Of a DNA stretch of 64,000 bases, positions 50,129 to 60,778 are shown one piece after another. Within the stretch, counting starts at the first letter, position 1. Every line of letters starts with the position of its first letter. The position numbers and the translations under genes were made by a program. A model generated the notes under the pieces. It worked only from the letters and a program-made list of their open reading frames with translations, searched no databases and was not told the DNA's origin. Origin of the DNA: Buchnera aphidicola (Cinara laricifoliae). Lineage in GTDB: Bacteria; Pseudomonadota; Gammaproteobacteria; Enterobacterales; Enterobacteriaceae. Where the stretch lies: the NCBI RefSeq assembly GCF_900698945.1, contig NZ_LR217717.1:372001-436000 (forward strand). The letters run 5' to 3'.

Positions 50129-50203
50129 TGCGTCCGACAGGATTTGAACCTGAGACCTTTACTTTCGGAAAGTAATGCTCTATCCATATTGAGCTACGGA
50201 CGC
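50129..50203 (-). tRNA. tRNA-Arg (anticodon CCG)
   Basis: Minus-strand cloverleaf with acceptor GCGTCCG/CGGACGC and anticodon loop TTCCGAA giving CCG. It matches enteric argX. The D-loop (AATATGGAT) is one base longer than in E. coli. It is the first of the three-tRNA cluster, downstream of rho on the same strand. CCA is not encoded. Confidence 0.95.
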
Positions 50204-50490
50204 AAAAAATTTTTAATATTAATGATATTAAATAATATAATCATATATTATTAAAAATAATTTAACTACCTAACAAATATTATATATATACTAGTTAAAA
50301 AAATCTAGTACTTTATTTTACTATTCGGTAAAATATTTAAATTAAACTAAAAAATATTTTTATTTATATATTTTAAATAAATATAATATTTATATGTAAG
50401 TAAATATTATATTAATAATAATATCATAAAATAATAATTTATTTAATTTTTATAAATTATAATTAAAAACATTTTTATTAATAAAGTATA

Positions 50491-51753
50491 TTATTTTGAT
50501 CTTTTCATCATATCAAAAAATTCATCATTAGTTTTAGTCATAGATAATTTATTAATTAAAAATTCCATAGCATCTATTTCGCTCATAGGATGAATGATTT
50601 TACGCAAAATCCACATTTTTTGTAGTTCTTCAGGAATAGTTAATAATTCTTCTCTACGAGTGCCTGATCTATTATAGTCAATAGCCGGAAAAACACGTTT
50701 TTCTGCTATTTTTCTGGATAAAGGTAATTCCATATTACCAGTGCCTTTAAATTCTTCATAAATTACTTCATCCATTTTAGATCCAGTGTCAATTAATGCA
50801 GTAGCTATAATTGTTAAACTACCACCTTCTTTAACATTACGTGCCGCTCCAAAAAACCTTTTAGGTCTATGTAATGCATTTGCATCAACACCACCCGTTA
50901 ATACTTTTCCAGATGCTGGTACTACAGTGTTATATGCTCTAGCTAACCTAGTAATAGAATCTAATAATATTATTACATCTTTTTTATGTTCAACTAATCT
51001 TTTTGCTCTTTCAATCACCATCTCTGCTACTTGAACATGTCTAGAAGCAGGTTCATCAAAAGTGGATGCCACTACTTCCCCTTTAACTAATCTTTGCATT
51101 TCAGTAACTTCTTCTGGCCGTTCATCAATCAATAAAACCATTAATACACAATCTGGATGATTATACGCAATACTTTGTGCGATATTTTGCAATAATATGG
51201 TTTTACCTGCTTTTGGCGGAGCTACTATTAAACCTCTTTGTCCACGACCTATTGGAGAAGATAAATCTAATACTCTAGCAGTTAAATCTTCTTTAGAACC
51301 ATTACCACGTTCCATTTTTAATCTAGAATTAGCATGTAGAGGTGTTAAATTTTCAAATAAAATTTTACTACGCGCATTCTCTGGTTTATCATAATTTACA
51401 GTATTTACTTTTAACAAGGCAAAATAACGTTCTCCTTCTTTAGGAGGTCTAATCTTTCCTGAAATTGTATCTCCAGTTCTTAAATTAAAACGACGAATCT
51501 GACTAGGTGATACATAAATATCATCAGGACCAGCTAAATAAGAGCTATCTGATGACCGTAAAAAACCAAAACCATCTTGTAAAATTTCTAAAACACCGTC
51601 TCCAAATATATCTTCGCCACTTTTTGAATGTTGTTTTAATATAGAAAAAATAATATCTTGTTTACGCATTCGAGCTAAATTTTCAAGACCTATTTGTTTA
51701 CCTAAAATAATAAGTTTTGATACCGATGTATTTTTTAATTTGGTGAGATTCAT
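50491..51753 (-). CDS. rho: Transcription termination factor Rho
   Basis: Hexameric RNA helicase; 420 aa, full length. It has an N-terminal RNA-binding OB fold ([26 protein letters not shown]), Walker [13 protein letters not shown], Walker [15 protein letters not shown], and the Q/R loops. In a genome with few GC-rich hairpins, Rho-dependent ends may matter. It follows trxA, as in enteric bacteria. Confidence 0.99.
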   Translation of the reverse strand: MNLTKLKNTSVSKLIILGKQIGLENLARMRKQDIIFSILKQHSKSGEDIFGDGVLEILQDGFGFLRSSDSSYLAGPDDIYVSPSQIRRFNLRTGDTISGKIRPPKEGERYFALLKVNTVNYDKPENARSKILFENLTPLHANSRLKMERGNGSKEDLTARVLDLSSPIGRGQRGLIVAPPKAGKTILLQNIAQSIAYNHPDCVLMVLLIDERPEEVTEMQRLVKGEVVASTFDEPASRHVQVAEMVIERAKRLVEHKKDVIILLDSITRLARAYNTVVPASGKVLTGGVDANALHRPKRFFGAARNVKEGGSLTIIATALIDTGSKMDEVIYEEFKGTGNMELPLSRKIAEKRVFPAIDYNRSGTRREELLTIPEELQKMWILRKIIHPMSEIDAMEFLINKLSMTKTNDEFFDMMKRSK

Positions 51754-51818
51754 AATAGTGAATATATCAATCCATTTTAGAGAAAACTATAAAATATATT
51801 TATATATAAAAAATAAAT

Positions 51819-51842
51819 AATATATATATATATATATATATT
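51819..51842. repeat. (TA)n microsatellite, about ten units
   Basis: An uninterrupted run of TA dinucleotides at 51821-51840 in the 213-base spacer upstream of rho, the region that holds the rho leader in enteric bacteria. It is self-complementary and prone to length change. Confidence 0.85.
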
Positions 51843-51966
51843 ATCGTGGATGTAAATCAATTATTTTAAATAAAAAAAATACATATATACTTAATTTTAA
51901 ATAAAAAAAACTATTATATTTATTACATTTAATGCAATAAATATAAAAAATAATAATCAAGAATTT

Positions 51967-52302
51967 TTAAAGTAATATTTTACTATCTAAAAAATTTTTT
52001 AATTCTATTTTTGATGTAACTCCTATTTTTGTTCCTATAATTTTGCTTTTATTAAATAATAATAAAGTTGGAATTCCTCGAATAGAATATTTAATCGGTA
52101 TTTTTTTATTCACATCAATATTAACTTTTCCAACAAGAATTTTTTTATAATATTCTTGAGCAATATCTTCTAAAATTGGTGATAAAATTTTACATGGTCC
52201 GCACCAATCTGCCCAAAAGTCTACTAATACATATTTTTTTGAAATAAATACTATTTCTTCAAAATTTTGATCTGTTAATTCAATAATTTTAGTTATTTTC
52301 AT
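51967..52302 (-). CDS. trxA: Thioredoxin
   Basis: General thiol-disulfide reductant; 111 aa. Active site WCGPCK within FWADWCGPCKILSPIL, cis-Pro in IRGIPTLLLF. It lies between rep and rho; rhlB and gppA, found there in E. coli, are gone. Confidence 0.98.
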   Translation of the reverse strand: MKITKIIELTDQNFEEIVFISKKYVLVDFWADWCGPCKILSPILEDIAQEYYKKILVGKVNIDVNKKIPIKYSIRGIPTLLLFNKSKIIGTKIGVTSKIELKNFLDSKILL

Positions 52303-52443
52303 AAAAACCTTAATATATTTTATTTTATATTTTAATTAATATTGTAATATCATATATAATATTTAATTTAAAATTAAATTTTTATCTATGTTATAATTTA
52401 TATACAATTTATATAATAAATATAAATTTTATTAATATTTTGA

Positions 52444-54387
52444 TTAAATATTACATTTAATCCAATGCATTGCTTGTTGTGGTAATTCAAATAAAAATCG
52501 ACTTGGTTTCAAAGGAGCTAATACACCAAATTTTCTTTTATTCTTACAAAAACTAAGAAAAAGCTGTTTTTTTGCTCGAGTAATTCCTACATACATTAAA
52601 CGACGTTCTTCAGTAATATTATCATCTATAATGCTTTTTTGATGTGGTAACGTACCTTCTTCCACCCCAATAATACATACAACAGAAAACTCTAATCCTT
52701 TTGATGCATGTATAGTCATTAAATGTAATTTATTAGATTTTTGATTAGTATTATGTTGTGTGAGATTTTCAAAATCACCACACGCAAATCGTATTAATAC
52801 ATCTTCTAATTTTATCGGAAAGTTACCATTTTGACCTAATAATATCGTGCGTAACCACTTAGAAAAAAATATTATATCTTGTATACGTTTTTCTGAAATA
52901 TTATTATTATTATGATAACTTGTAATCCATGAAAAATAATCTATATCTTTAATAATGTTATTTAAAATTTTTTCTGGTTTGTTTAATAAATCTATTGATA
53001 ATTTTAAAATCCATAATACAAAATGATTTAATTTTAATGAAATATTTTTATTTATTTTTTTAATTATACGAGCATCCGTACTTGCTTCAAATAAACTAAT
53101 TTGATTACGCATAGCAAATTTTTTTAATTTATCTAAAGTGATCAATCCTATTCTTCGATTTGGAGTATTGATGATACGTAAAAATGCTAAATCATCTTTA
53201 TGATTCACAATTAATCGCAAATATGCTAATAAATCTTTAATTTCTAATAAATCAAAAAAAGATCGCCCAGAATAAATATGATATGGAATATTTTGACATA
53301 TTAATTCTGCTTCTACTACTTGTACTTGATAATTACTACGGTATAAAATAGCATAATCATAATATTTATTATTATTAATATTTTTATGAAATTGAATATA
53401 ATTAATTATTTGTTTAGCTTCTTGTATTTCATTTATTGACATAAAAATATAAATTTTACTTCCATAATCCAAATTAGAAAATAATTTTTTATTAAAAAAA
53501 TTTTCGTTATTAGATATTAATATATTAGCGGCATGTAATATACAACCAGAAGAACGATAATTTTGTTCCATTTTAATAATGTTTAAAGTAGGAAAATCAC
53601 ATTTTAATAAATAAAAAATTTTTTGTCGAGCTCCTCTCCATGAATAAATAGACTGATCATTATCACCAACTACTGTAAAATTATTATTATCACCGCATAA
53701 TAATTTAATTAATTCATATTGACTAATATTAATATCTTGATACTCATCTACTAATAAATATTGAATTTTTTTTTGCCATCTTAATCTTATAGAAATATTA
53801 TTTTTCAATAACACGGTAGGCAAAAAAATTAAATCATTAAAATCTAATATATTGTGTTGCTTAAGAAAAAAATCGTATTTTTCATAAAAAAAAATACATT
53901 CTTCTTCTAAAGAAGAATTGATATATTGATATGCTAGTTTAGGATTTAATAATCGATTTTTCCAAACGGAAATCTGATAAAGTAACTGTTTTAAAAAAAA
54001 AATATTATTATTTTTATTAATATTTATAAAACTTTTTAATAAACGTAATTGTTCATTTTCATCAAATAACGTAAAATTTTTTTTTAAACCTAATAAACGA
54101 TATTCACTTCGAATGATTTTTAAACCTAAAGCATGAAATGTAGAAATAGTTATATCATGTATTTGTTGAATAGTTAATTTATTAAATAAACGTAATTCAA
54201 TTTCTTTAGCTGCTTTATTAGTAAATGTCACTGCAAAAATTTTTTTAGGATCATATTGATAAATTGTAATCAATGTTATAACTTTATTAATTATAACACT
54301 AGTTTTTCCTGATCCTGCTCCTGCTAAAATTAAACACGGTTTATCAATAATATGAATAGCTTTTTTTTGAACTGTATTTAACATCAT
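52444..54387 (-). CDS. rep: ATP-dependent DNA helicase Rep
   Basis: SF1A 3'-5' helicase that clears protein blocks ahead of the fork and partners DnaB. It is 647 aa against 673, with the C-terminal tail trimmed. Walker A LAGAGSGKTSVI (about 19-30), FTNKAAKE, VDEYQDIN, QSIYSWRGAR, and LHLMTIHASKGLEF with GVEEGTLPHQ are conserved. Rep, rather than UvrD, is indicated by the ilvC-rep-trxA-rho order and by PSRFLFELPQ near the end. Confidence 0.95.
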   Translation of the reverse strand: MMLNTVQKKAIHIIDKPCLILAGAGSGKTSVIINKVITLITIYQYDPKKIFAVTFTNKAAKEIELRLFNKLTIQQIHDITISTFHALGLKIIRSEYRLLGLKKNFTLFDENEQLRLLKSFININKNNNIFFLKQLLYQISVWKNRLLNPKLAYQYINSSLEEECIFFYEKYDFFLKQHNILDFNDLIFLPTVLLKNNISIRLRWQKKIQYLLVDEYQDINISQYELIKLLCGDNNNFTVVGDNDQSIYSWRGARQKIFYLLKCDFPTLNIIKMEQNYRSSGCILHAANILISNNENFFNKKLFSNLDYGSKIYIFMSINEIQEAKQIINYIQFHKNINNNKYYDYAILYRSNYQVQVVEAELICQNIPYHIYSGRSFFDLLEIKDLLAYLRLIVNHKDDLAFLRIINTPNRRIGLITLDKLKKFAMRNQISLFEASTDARIIKKINKNISLKLNHFVLWILKLSIDLLNKPEKILNNIIKDIDYFSWITSYHNNNNISEKRIQDIIFFSKWLRTILLGQNGNFPIKLEDVLIRFACGDFENLTQHNTNQKSNKLHLMTIHASKGLEFSVVCIIGVEEGTLPHQKSIIDDNITEERRLMYVGITRAKKQLFLSFCKNKRKFGVLAPLKPSRFLFELPQQAMHWIKCNI

Positions 54388-54488
54388 AAATATATTATCA
54401 TAAAATAAGATTTTAAATTAATCTACTTCATTAAAAAAAATAAATTATATATAATTTATATATATTGAATACTATAAAATTAATTATT

Positions 54489-55970
54489 TTAATTACTTGA
54501 AAATTTTGTTGATTTCATAATTTTCATATATAAACGTAAATGTTCTCCGATTTTTTCAATAGCATGGTTACTAATAGAATGGTTAACATACATTAATTTT
54601 TTATTACTAATAAAATCATCTCTAATAGATTCTCCTAAATCACTAGTACGAATAGTTTTAATAAAATTATTTAAAATAGGAATAGCTTTTTCGGAAAATA
54701 AATGACTACCATATTCTGCAGTATCAGAAATAATTAAATTCATTTCATATAATCTTTTTCTGGCAATGGTATTAGTAATTAACGGTAATTCATGTAATGA
54801 CTCGTAATATGCAGAAGAAGGTGTAATACCTGTTTCTATCATAGTTTCAAAAGATAATTCAACACCTGCTTTTAACATAGCAACCATTAAAGTACATTTA
54901 TCAAAATATTCATGATCTAATATTTTTCTACCTGAATATAAACTAGCATTTTCAAAAGAAGATTTTTGTAATTTGTTTCTCCATTTTTTTAACTGTATAT
55001 CTCCTTTTTTCCAGTCAGACATCATTTTTTTTGAAAAATTACCAGAAATAATATTATCCATATGTAAACAAAATAATGGTTTTAATATATTTTTTAATTC
55101 TACTGACAAATCATAAGCACGAATTTTTGCTGAACTAGATAAACGATCAAATAATAATTTAATTCCTCCTTCTTTCATACATTCAGCTAATTTTTCCCAA
55201 CCAAATTGTAATAATGTAGCAGAGTAATCTGTATTATATCCTTTACTAATTAAATGTTGGTAACAAACTAACGAACAAGCTTGCAACATACCACATAAAA
55301 TAGTCTGTTCTCCCATAAGATCAGATTTAACTTCTGCAATAAAAGAAGATCGTAATACTCCAGCTTTATGTGAGCCTAAACCAAAAGCCCATGATTTTGC
55401 AATATTTAAACCATTTGATTGTAAATCATTTTCCTGATGTACAGCAATTAAAGTAGGTACACCAAATCCTTTTAAAAACTCTTGTCGTACTTCAGTACCT
55501 GGGCATTTTGGCGCCACCATGATTACTGTAATATCTGAACGAATTTTTTCTCCTTCCTCAACAATATTAAATCCATGAGAGTAACCTAAGGTAGAATTCT
55601 TCTTCATTAACATTTGTAATTTTTTTACTACTTTAGCATGTTGTTTATCTGGAGTTAAATTAATAACTAAATCAGCATGAGGAATTAATTTTTCATATGT
55701 ATCTACACAAAATTTTTGTTGAATTGCATTATTCCATGAATTAGATTTGTTAATTATAGACTTTTCTTTTAACGCAAATGAAACATTAAAACCAGAATCT
55801 CTTAAATTCAATCCTTGATTTAATCCTTGAGCGCCACATCCAACAATAACAATATTTTTATTCTTTAATATTTTTTTAGAATTTAAAAATTCTGATTGAT
55901 TCATCAAAAAACCAGTATTTAAATTTATTAATTGTTCTCTAAACGAGAGAGAATTAAAAAAATTTTTCAT
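54489..55970 (-). CDS. ilvC: Ketol-acid reductoisomerase (class II)
   Basis: Second step of isoleucine/valine synthesis, NADPH dependent. It is 493 aa, the long (class II) form with two C-terminal knotted domains. The Rossmann motif is [18 protein letters not shown], and the acidic metal-binding residues lie in [13 protein letters not shown]. It pairs with ilvD immediately upstream, a core nutritional pathway of aphid symbionts. Confidence 0.98.
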   Translation of the reverse strand: MKNFFNSLSFREQLINLNTGFLMNQSEFLNSKKILKNKNIVIVGCGAQGLNQGLNLRDSGFNVSFALKEKSIINKSNSWNNAIQQKFCVDTYEKLIPHADLVINLTPDKQHAKVVKKLQMLMKKNSTLGYSHGFNIVEEGEKIRSDITVIMVAPKCPGTEVRQEFLKGFGVPTLIAVHQENDLQSNGLNIAKSWAFGLGSHKAGVLRSSFIAEVKSDLMGEQTILCGMLQACSLVCYQHLISKGYNTDYSATLLQFGWEKLAECMKEGGIKLLFDRLSSSAKIRAYDLSVELKNILKPLFCLHMDNIISGNFSKKMMSDWKKGDIQLKKWRNKLQKSSFENASLYSGRKILDHEYFDKCTLMVAMLKAGVELSFETMIETGITPSSAYYESLHELPLITNTIARKRLYEMNLIISDTAEYGSHLFSEKAIPILNNFIKTIRTSDLGESIRDDFISNKKLMYVNHSISNHAIEKIGEHLRLYMKIMKSTKFSSN

Positions 55971-56083
55971 GTATTAACTCCGTTTTTATTTAAAAATAGA
56001 AAATTACAGTAAGAATAAGTATGAGTTTTGTAAAATTAAGTCATTAATTAATAAATTTTATATAAAAATTTATTAAATAAATA

Positions 56084-57922
56084 TTATCTTATATTACGTA
56101 CTGCGCCAGTATCTGCACTAGTGGCAAACATACTATATATTTTTAAAGAATCAGAAATATTACGTAAACGATTTTTCGGTGTATACGCTTTTATACCCCT
56201 ACTTTCTTCTTTTAACTTACGACATAATAATTCTTTTTTTGAAACATTCAATATAATACTACGTTTTAAAATATCAATACCAATAATATCTCCATTATAT
56301 ACTAAAGCAATCAATCCTTTACTCGCAGCTTCAGGAGAAATATGTCCAATAGAAATACCTGAAGTGCCACCAGAAAATCGTCCATCAGTAATTAAGGCAC
56401 ATTTTTTGTCCAATTCCATAGATTTTAAATATGTAGTAGGGTATAACATTTCTTGCATACCAGGTCCACCACATGGTCCCTCGTATCGAATAACTATTAC
56501 ATCACCTGGATTAATTTTTTTATGTAAAATATCATATACAGCATCTTCTTGACTTTCATATACTTTAGCTGGACCAATAAATGTCATATTGTTTTTATCA
56601 ATAGCAGCAGTTTTTATGATACTACCAAATTTTGCTAAATTACCAGTTAATATAGCTAATCCTCCATCTTGGTTATATGCATATTTTTGTGAACGAATAC
56701 AACCTTTTTTACGATCTAAATCTAATGTAGACCAGCGAAATGATTGTGAAAAAGGTACAATAGTTTTTTTTCCTTTAGGTCCTGATGAATAAAAATTACG
56801 TGCATTTTTATTATCAATATTTAATATATCATATTTACTAATTGTTTCGCCTAAAGTAAGTCCTAATATATTAAATACTGAGGTATCTAATAAATTAATT
56901 TTATTTAATTCAGATAAAATACCAATTACACCTCCAGCACGATGTAAATCTTCCATATGATATTTTGAAGTACTGGGAGACAGTTTACATAAATGAGGCA
57001 CTTTTCTAGATAAATAATCAATATCCTTCATAGTAAAATTAACTTTAGATTCATGAGCCATAGCTAATAAATGTAATACCGTATTAGTAGATCCGCCCAT
57101 AGCAATATCTAAAATCATAGCATTTTTTAGTGTAACATTTGTAACGAGATTTCTAGGTAATACTTGAATATTATTATTGATATAATAATCTTTGGTATTT
57201 TTTACAATAATTTCACCAACTTTTAAAAAAAGTTTTTTTCTATCAATATGAGTAGCTAATACAGTTCCATTTCCAGGTAACGATAAACCAATAGCTTCAG
57301 TTAAACAATTCATAGAATTAGCGGTAAACATACCTGAACAAGAACCACACGTTGGGCAAGCTGAATGTTCAATATCAGATAATATATTTGATGAAGTATT
57401 TGGATTAGCTCCATGAGCTATAGCATCTACTAAATCAATTTTAATAATTTTATCATCAAATATAATTTTTCCTGATTCCATAGGACCACCAGAAACAAAA
57501 ACAGTTGGAATATTTAATCGTAATGCAGCCAACAACATTCCAGGTGTAATTTTATCACAATTAGAAATACATACCATAGAATCTACACAATGCGCATTAA
57601 TCATATATTCAATAGAATCCGCTATTAATTCTCGAGAAGGTAAAGAATACAACATTCCAGAATGTCCCATAGCAATCCCATCATCAATAGCAATGGTATT
57701 AAACTCCTTAGCAATTCCTCCAAACTTAATAATTTGTTGAGATACTAATTTACCTAATTCACGTAAATGTATATGCCCAGGTACAAATTCAGTAAATGAG
57801 TTAACTACAGCAATAATTGGTTTACCAAAATCTTTATCCTGAACACCGGTAGCACGCCATAAAGCTCTTGCTCCAGCCATATTTTTACCGTTAATAGTTG
57901 TAGATGAACGATATATTGGCAT
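56084..57922 (-). CDS. ilvD: Dihydroxy-acid dehydratase
   Basis: Third step of isoleucine/valine synthesis, an Fe-S enzyme. It is 612 aa from [17 protein letters not shown]; the frame is open 19 codons upstream but the family start is clear. Cluster Cys appear in [11 protein letters not shown] and [16 protein letters not shown], and the C-terminal [15 protein letters not shown] is intact. It depends on the isc/nfuA genes of this window for its cluster. Confidence 0.98.
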   Translation of the reverse strand: MPIYRSSTTINGKNMAGARALWRATGVQDKDFGKPIIAVVNSFTEFVPGHIHLRELGKLVSQQIIKFGGIAKEFNTIAIDDGIAMGHSGMLYSLPSRELIADSIEYMINAHCVDSMVCISNCDKITPGMLLAALRLNIPTVFVSGGPMESGKIIFDDKIIKIDLVDAIAHGANPNTSSNILSDIEHSACPTCGSCSGMFTANSMNCLTEAIGLSLPGNGTVLATHIDRKKLFLKVGEIIVKNTKDYYINNNIQVLPRNLVTNVTLKNAMILDIAMGGSTNTVLHLLAMAHESKVNFTMKDIDYLSRKVPHLCKLSPSTSKYHMEDLHRAGGVIGILSELNKINLLDTSVFNILGLTLGETISKYDILNIDNKNARNFYSSGPKGKKTIVPFSQSFRWSTLDLDRKKGCIRSQKYAYNQDGGLAILTGNLAKFGSIIKTAAIDKNNMTFIGPAKVYESQEDAVYDILHKKINPGDVIVIRYEGPCGGPGMQEMLYPTTYLKSMELDKKCALITDGRFSGGTSGISIGHISPEAASKGLIALVYNGDIIGIDILKRSIILNVSKKELLCRKLKEESRGIKAYTPKNRLRNISDSLKIYSMFATSADTGAVRNIR

Positions 57923-58158
57923 TGAAATAAACTCGTTTATATAAAATTTAAAAATAAATAATATTGCTATATAATACATATATTTTAAATATGATATATT
58001 TATATATCAATATAAATGATTGTCAATTCATAAAAATTATTAAAAATTTTTATATTTAAAATAGATAATTGTTGGTAAGATGTATAAAAAAATTAAAAAA
58101 TAATTAATATTAATTTTTATATTTTTAAAGATAATCAATAGTTAATGTACAAATTAAA

Positions 58159-58232
58159 CAGGGGTGGAGGGAATTGAACCCCCAACTTTCGGTTTTGGAG
58201 ACCGATGCTCTACCATATTGAACTACACCCCT
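58159..58232 (-). tRNA. tRNA-Trp (anticodon CCA)
   Basis: Minus-strand cloverleaf, acceptor AGGGGTG/CACCCCT, anticodon loop CTCCAAA giving CCA, discriminator G. It matches enteric trpT, except that the D-loop (AATATGG) has one base more, the same change as in the tRNA-Arg at 50.1 kb. CCA is not encoded. Confidence 0.96.
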
Positions 58233-58348
58233 AAATATATTTAAATTAATATATGTATAAATATATAATTTATAATTATTATACATGAGAGACAAAAAAA
58301 ACACAACTATACGAGATTTCCATAAATTTTATAAAAATTAACTTATAA

Positions 58349-58385
58349 ATAAATAATTCATATTTTAAAAATATGAATTATTTAT
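58349..58385 (+). repeat. 18-bp perfect inverted repeat upstream of iscS
   Basis: ATAAATAATTCATATTTT and its exact complement are separated by a single base, about 100 bases before iscS. Both sides run into T-rich sequence. It might be a terminator-like hairpin or an operator palindrome. iscR, which regulates this operon in enteric bacteria, is not seen at this locus. Confidence 0.55.
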
Positions 58386-58481
58386 TTTCTTTATAAAAAA
58401 GAATAAATATAATAAACTTTAAGAATGATTAAAAAATATTTAATATAATATATCAATATTTATTACAAGGATTTTATAAAA

Positions 58482-59690
58482 ATGAAATTTCCTATTTATT
58501 TAGATTACGCTGCTACTACACCTATAGATCCTAAAGTAAAAAAAATTATGAATAAATATTATTCTATAAATGATATCTTTGGAAATGCAGCATCTAGATC
58601 TCACAAATTTGGGTGGGAAGCAGAAGAATCTGTAGATATCGCAAGAAATGAAATAGCTAAATTAATAAATTCTGATGCTAGAGAAATTATTTTTACTTCT
58701 GGCGCTACCGAATCAAATAATTTGGCAATTAAAGGAATATATGAATTTCATAAAAATAAAAAAAATCATATCATTACTAGTCAAATAGAACACAAATCAG
58801 TATTAGATTGCTGTCGATATTTAGAATATAAAGGATGCAGTGTGACATATCTAAAGCCAAATAAATATGGTGTTATTGATATGTCAAAAATAAAAAAATC
58901 TATTACTAAATACACATTATTAATTTCAATTATGCATGTAAATAACGAAATTGGATCTATTCAAAATATTAAAAAAATAAGTCATTTTTGTAGACAAAAA
59001 AAAATTTTTTTTCATGTAGATGCTACACAAAGTATTGGAAAAATAAAAATAGATATAAAAAAAATACCAATAGACCTATTATCGTTTTCTGCTCATAAAA
59101 TATATGGACCAAAAGGAATTGGAGCATTATATATATGTCTTAAACCACGAATTCGATTATCACCCCAAATACACGGTGGTGGACATGAACGAGGATTTCG
59201 TTCCGGAACATTACCCGTTCATCAAATTGTTGGATTTGGAAAAGCATGTCGGATATTAAGAAAAAAAATGCAAGATGATATTTCACATACTAAATATTTA
59301 CGTAATATACTATGGAATGGTTTATGTGATATTGAAGAGATTTATTTAAATAGTCACTTTGATTATGTAGTCAGTAATATTATTAACATCAGTTTTAATT
59401 ATATTGAAGGCGAATCATTATTAATGGCTTTAAAAAACTTAGCTGTATCTTCTGGATCTGCATGTACATCAGCAAGTTTAGAACCATCATATGTATTACG
59501 CGCTATAGGTGTAAAAGATGAATTAGCACATAGTTCTATTAGATTTTCTATTGGACGGTTTACCACATTAAAAGATATTAAATATGCTATAATAGCAATT
59601 AAAAATGCAATTAAAAAATTAAGAAAACTCTCTCCCCTTTGGGAAATGTTTCAATCTGGTGTTAAAATGGATCAAATTATTTGGAATTAA
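58482..59690 (+). CDS. iscS: Cysteine desulfurase IscS
   Basis: PLP enzyme that supplies sulfur for Fe-S clusters and tRNA thiolation; the TusBCD relay (21-22 kb) is one of its acceptors. It is 402 aa. PLP Lys in [10 protein letters not shown] (about 206), active-site Cys in [13 protein letters not shown] (about 328), C-terminal [25 protein letters not shown] precedes the start. It heads iscS-iscU-hscB-hscA-fdx. Confidence 0.98.
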   Translation: MKFPIYLDYAATTPIDPKVKKIMNKYYSINDIFGNAASRSHKFGWEAEESVDIARNEIAKLINSDAREIIFTSGATESNNLAIKGIYEFHKNKKNHIITSQIEHKSVLDCCRYLEYKGCSVTYLKPNKYGVIDMSKIKKSITKYTLLISIMHVNNEIGSIQNIKKISHFCRQKKIFFHVDATQSIGKIKIDIKKIPIDLLSFSAHKIYGPKGIGALYICLKPRIRLSPQIHGGGHERGFRSGTLPVHQIVGFGKACRILRKKMQDDISHTKYLRNILWNGLCDIEEIYLNSHFDYVVSNIINISFNYIEGESLLMALKNLAVSSGSACTSASLEPSYVLRAIGVKDELAHSSIRFSIGRFTTLKDIKYAIIAIKNAIKKLRKLSPLWEMFQSGVKMDQIIWN

Positions 59691-59717
59691 TACTTTTATA
59701 TAGGAAAATTTTAAATT

Positions 59718-60107
59718 ATGGCTTACAGCAAAAAAGTATTAGATCATTATGAAAATCCAAGAAATGTTGGATCATTTTCAGAAAAAGAAAAAAATGTAGG
59801 TACTAGTTTAGTAGGAGCTCCTGCTTGTGGTGATGTAATGAAATTACAAATAAAAGTAAATAATAAAAACATTATAGAAGATGCTTGTTTTAAAACTTAC
59901 GGATGTGGTTCTGCTATTGCTTCTAGTTCATTAATGACGGAATGGATTAAAGGAAAAACATTACAAGAAGCAAATAAAATCAAGAATACAGATATAGCAA
60001 AAGAATTAGATTTACCCCCTGTAAAAATCCACTGTTCAATTTTAGCAGAAGATGCAATTAAAGGAGCAATTGCTAATTATACTCAAAAATATAAAGAAAA
60101 AAAATAA
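59718..60107 (+). CDS. iscU: Fe-S scaffold protein IscU
   Basis: Assembly scaffold, 129 aa. The three cluster Cys are in GAPACGDVMK, TYGCGSAIAS and KIHCSILAEDAI, and the chaperone-binding LPPVK motif is exact (LDLPPVKIHC). It is followed by a hairpin and then hscB. iscA, between iscU and hscB in E. coli, is missing. Confidence 0.98.
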   Translation: MAYSKKVLDHYENPRNVGSFSEKEKNVGTSLVGAPACGDVMKLQIKVNNKNIIEDACFKTYGCGSAIASSSLMTEWIKGKTLQEANKIKNTDIAKELDLPPVKIHCSILAEDAIKGAIANYTQKYKEKK

Positions 60108-60129
60108 AATTTATTTATTAAATATATTG

Positions 60130-60160
60130 GTGCTGAAATTAAATGTAATTTATTCAGCAC
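60130..60160 (+). terminator. Hairpin in the iscU-hscB spacer
   Basis: An 8-bp perfect stem GTGCTGAA/TTCAGCAC, with further A/T pairing inside (AATTA/TAATT), in the 138-base space where iscA used to be. There is no T-tract. It may be a processing or attenuation site that sets more iscS/iscU than hscBA, or a retained terminator of the upstream pair. Confidence 0.55.
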
Positions 60161-60245
60161 TACTAAAAATAAAAATAAATATAATTATATTAACAATATA
60201 TTATTTATAATTATTTTTTATAAATAAAAACAATTTTATAGGTTC

Positions 60246-60764
60246 ATGATGAATTATTTTAATTTATTTCAACTACCAGAAAAATTTAATATTGATAAAA
60301 ATAAATTAGTCAATACATTTTATACATTACAAAAAAAATATCATCCAGATAATTGTAATAATAAAAATCTAAATGAAACAGAAAAATTATTAAAATCTAT
60401 TCAAATTAATAAAGGATTTAAGATTTTAAAAAATAAATTTACTAGAGCAAGTCACTTATTAGAAATAAATAAAAAAAAAGATAATATAAAAAAAAAATAT
60501 ATTTTTAATAAAAAAGATATATTAATGAAAAAATTTAAATTATATGAAAAAATACAAAAAATAAAAAATAAATCAAATTCATATGATGAAATTTACATTT
60601 TTATAAAAAATATAAAAATTAAATTAAAATTATATTTTTCAGAATTTGAAACAGCAATCGAAAAAAAAAAAATTAATTTCGCACATCAGATATTTTACCA
60701 TATATCTTTTATTTATAAAATATTAAGAAAAGCTCAAAATTTAAAAAATAATTTAACTAAATAA
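60246..60764 (+). CDS. hscB: Fe-S co-chaperone HscB
   Basis: J-type co-chaperone that brings IscU to HscA; 172 aa. The J domain (about 1-75) retains the HPD tripeptide in KKYHPDNC. The C-terminal three-helix IscU-binding part is very Lys-rich and diverged. The start could be either of two adjacent ATG codons. It lies 14 bases upstream of the hscA ATG. Confidence 0.93.
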   Translation: MMNYFNLFQLPEKFNIDKNKLVNTFYTLQKKYHPDNCNNKNLNETEKLLKSIQINKGFKILKNKFTRASHLLEINKKKDNIKKKYIFNKKDILMKKFKLYEKIQKIKNKSNSYDEIYIFIKNIKIKLKLYFSEFETAIEKKKINFAHQIFYHISFIYKILRKAQNLKNNLTK

Positions 60765-60778
60765 ATAAAGAGAAAAAT

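Noticed and set aside
50786-51034. Plus-strand frame opposite rho
   Set aside because: Antisense shadow of the Rho ATPase core.
56121-56552. 143-codon plus-strand frame opposite ilvD
   Set aside because: It is antisense to the conserved C-terminal half of ilvD, with no recognisable product.
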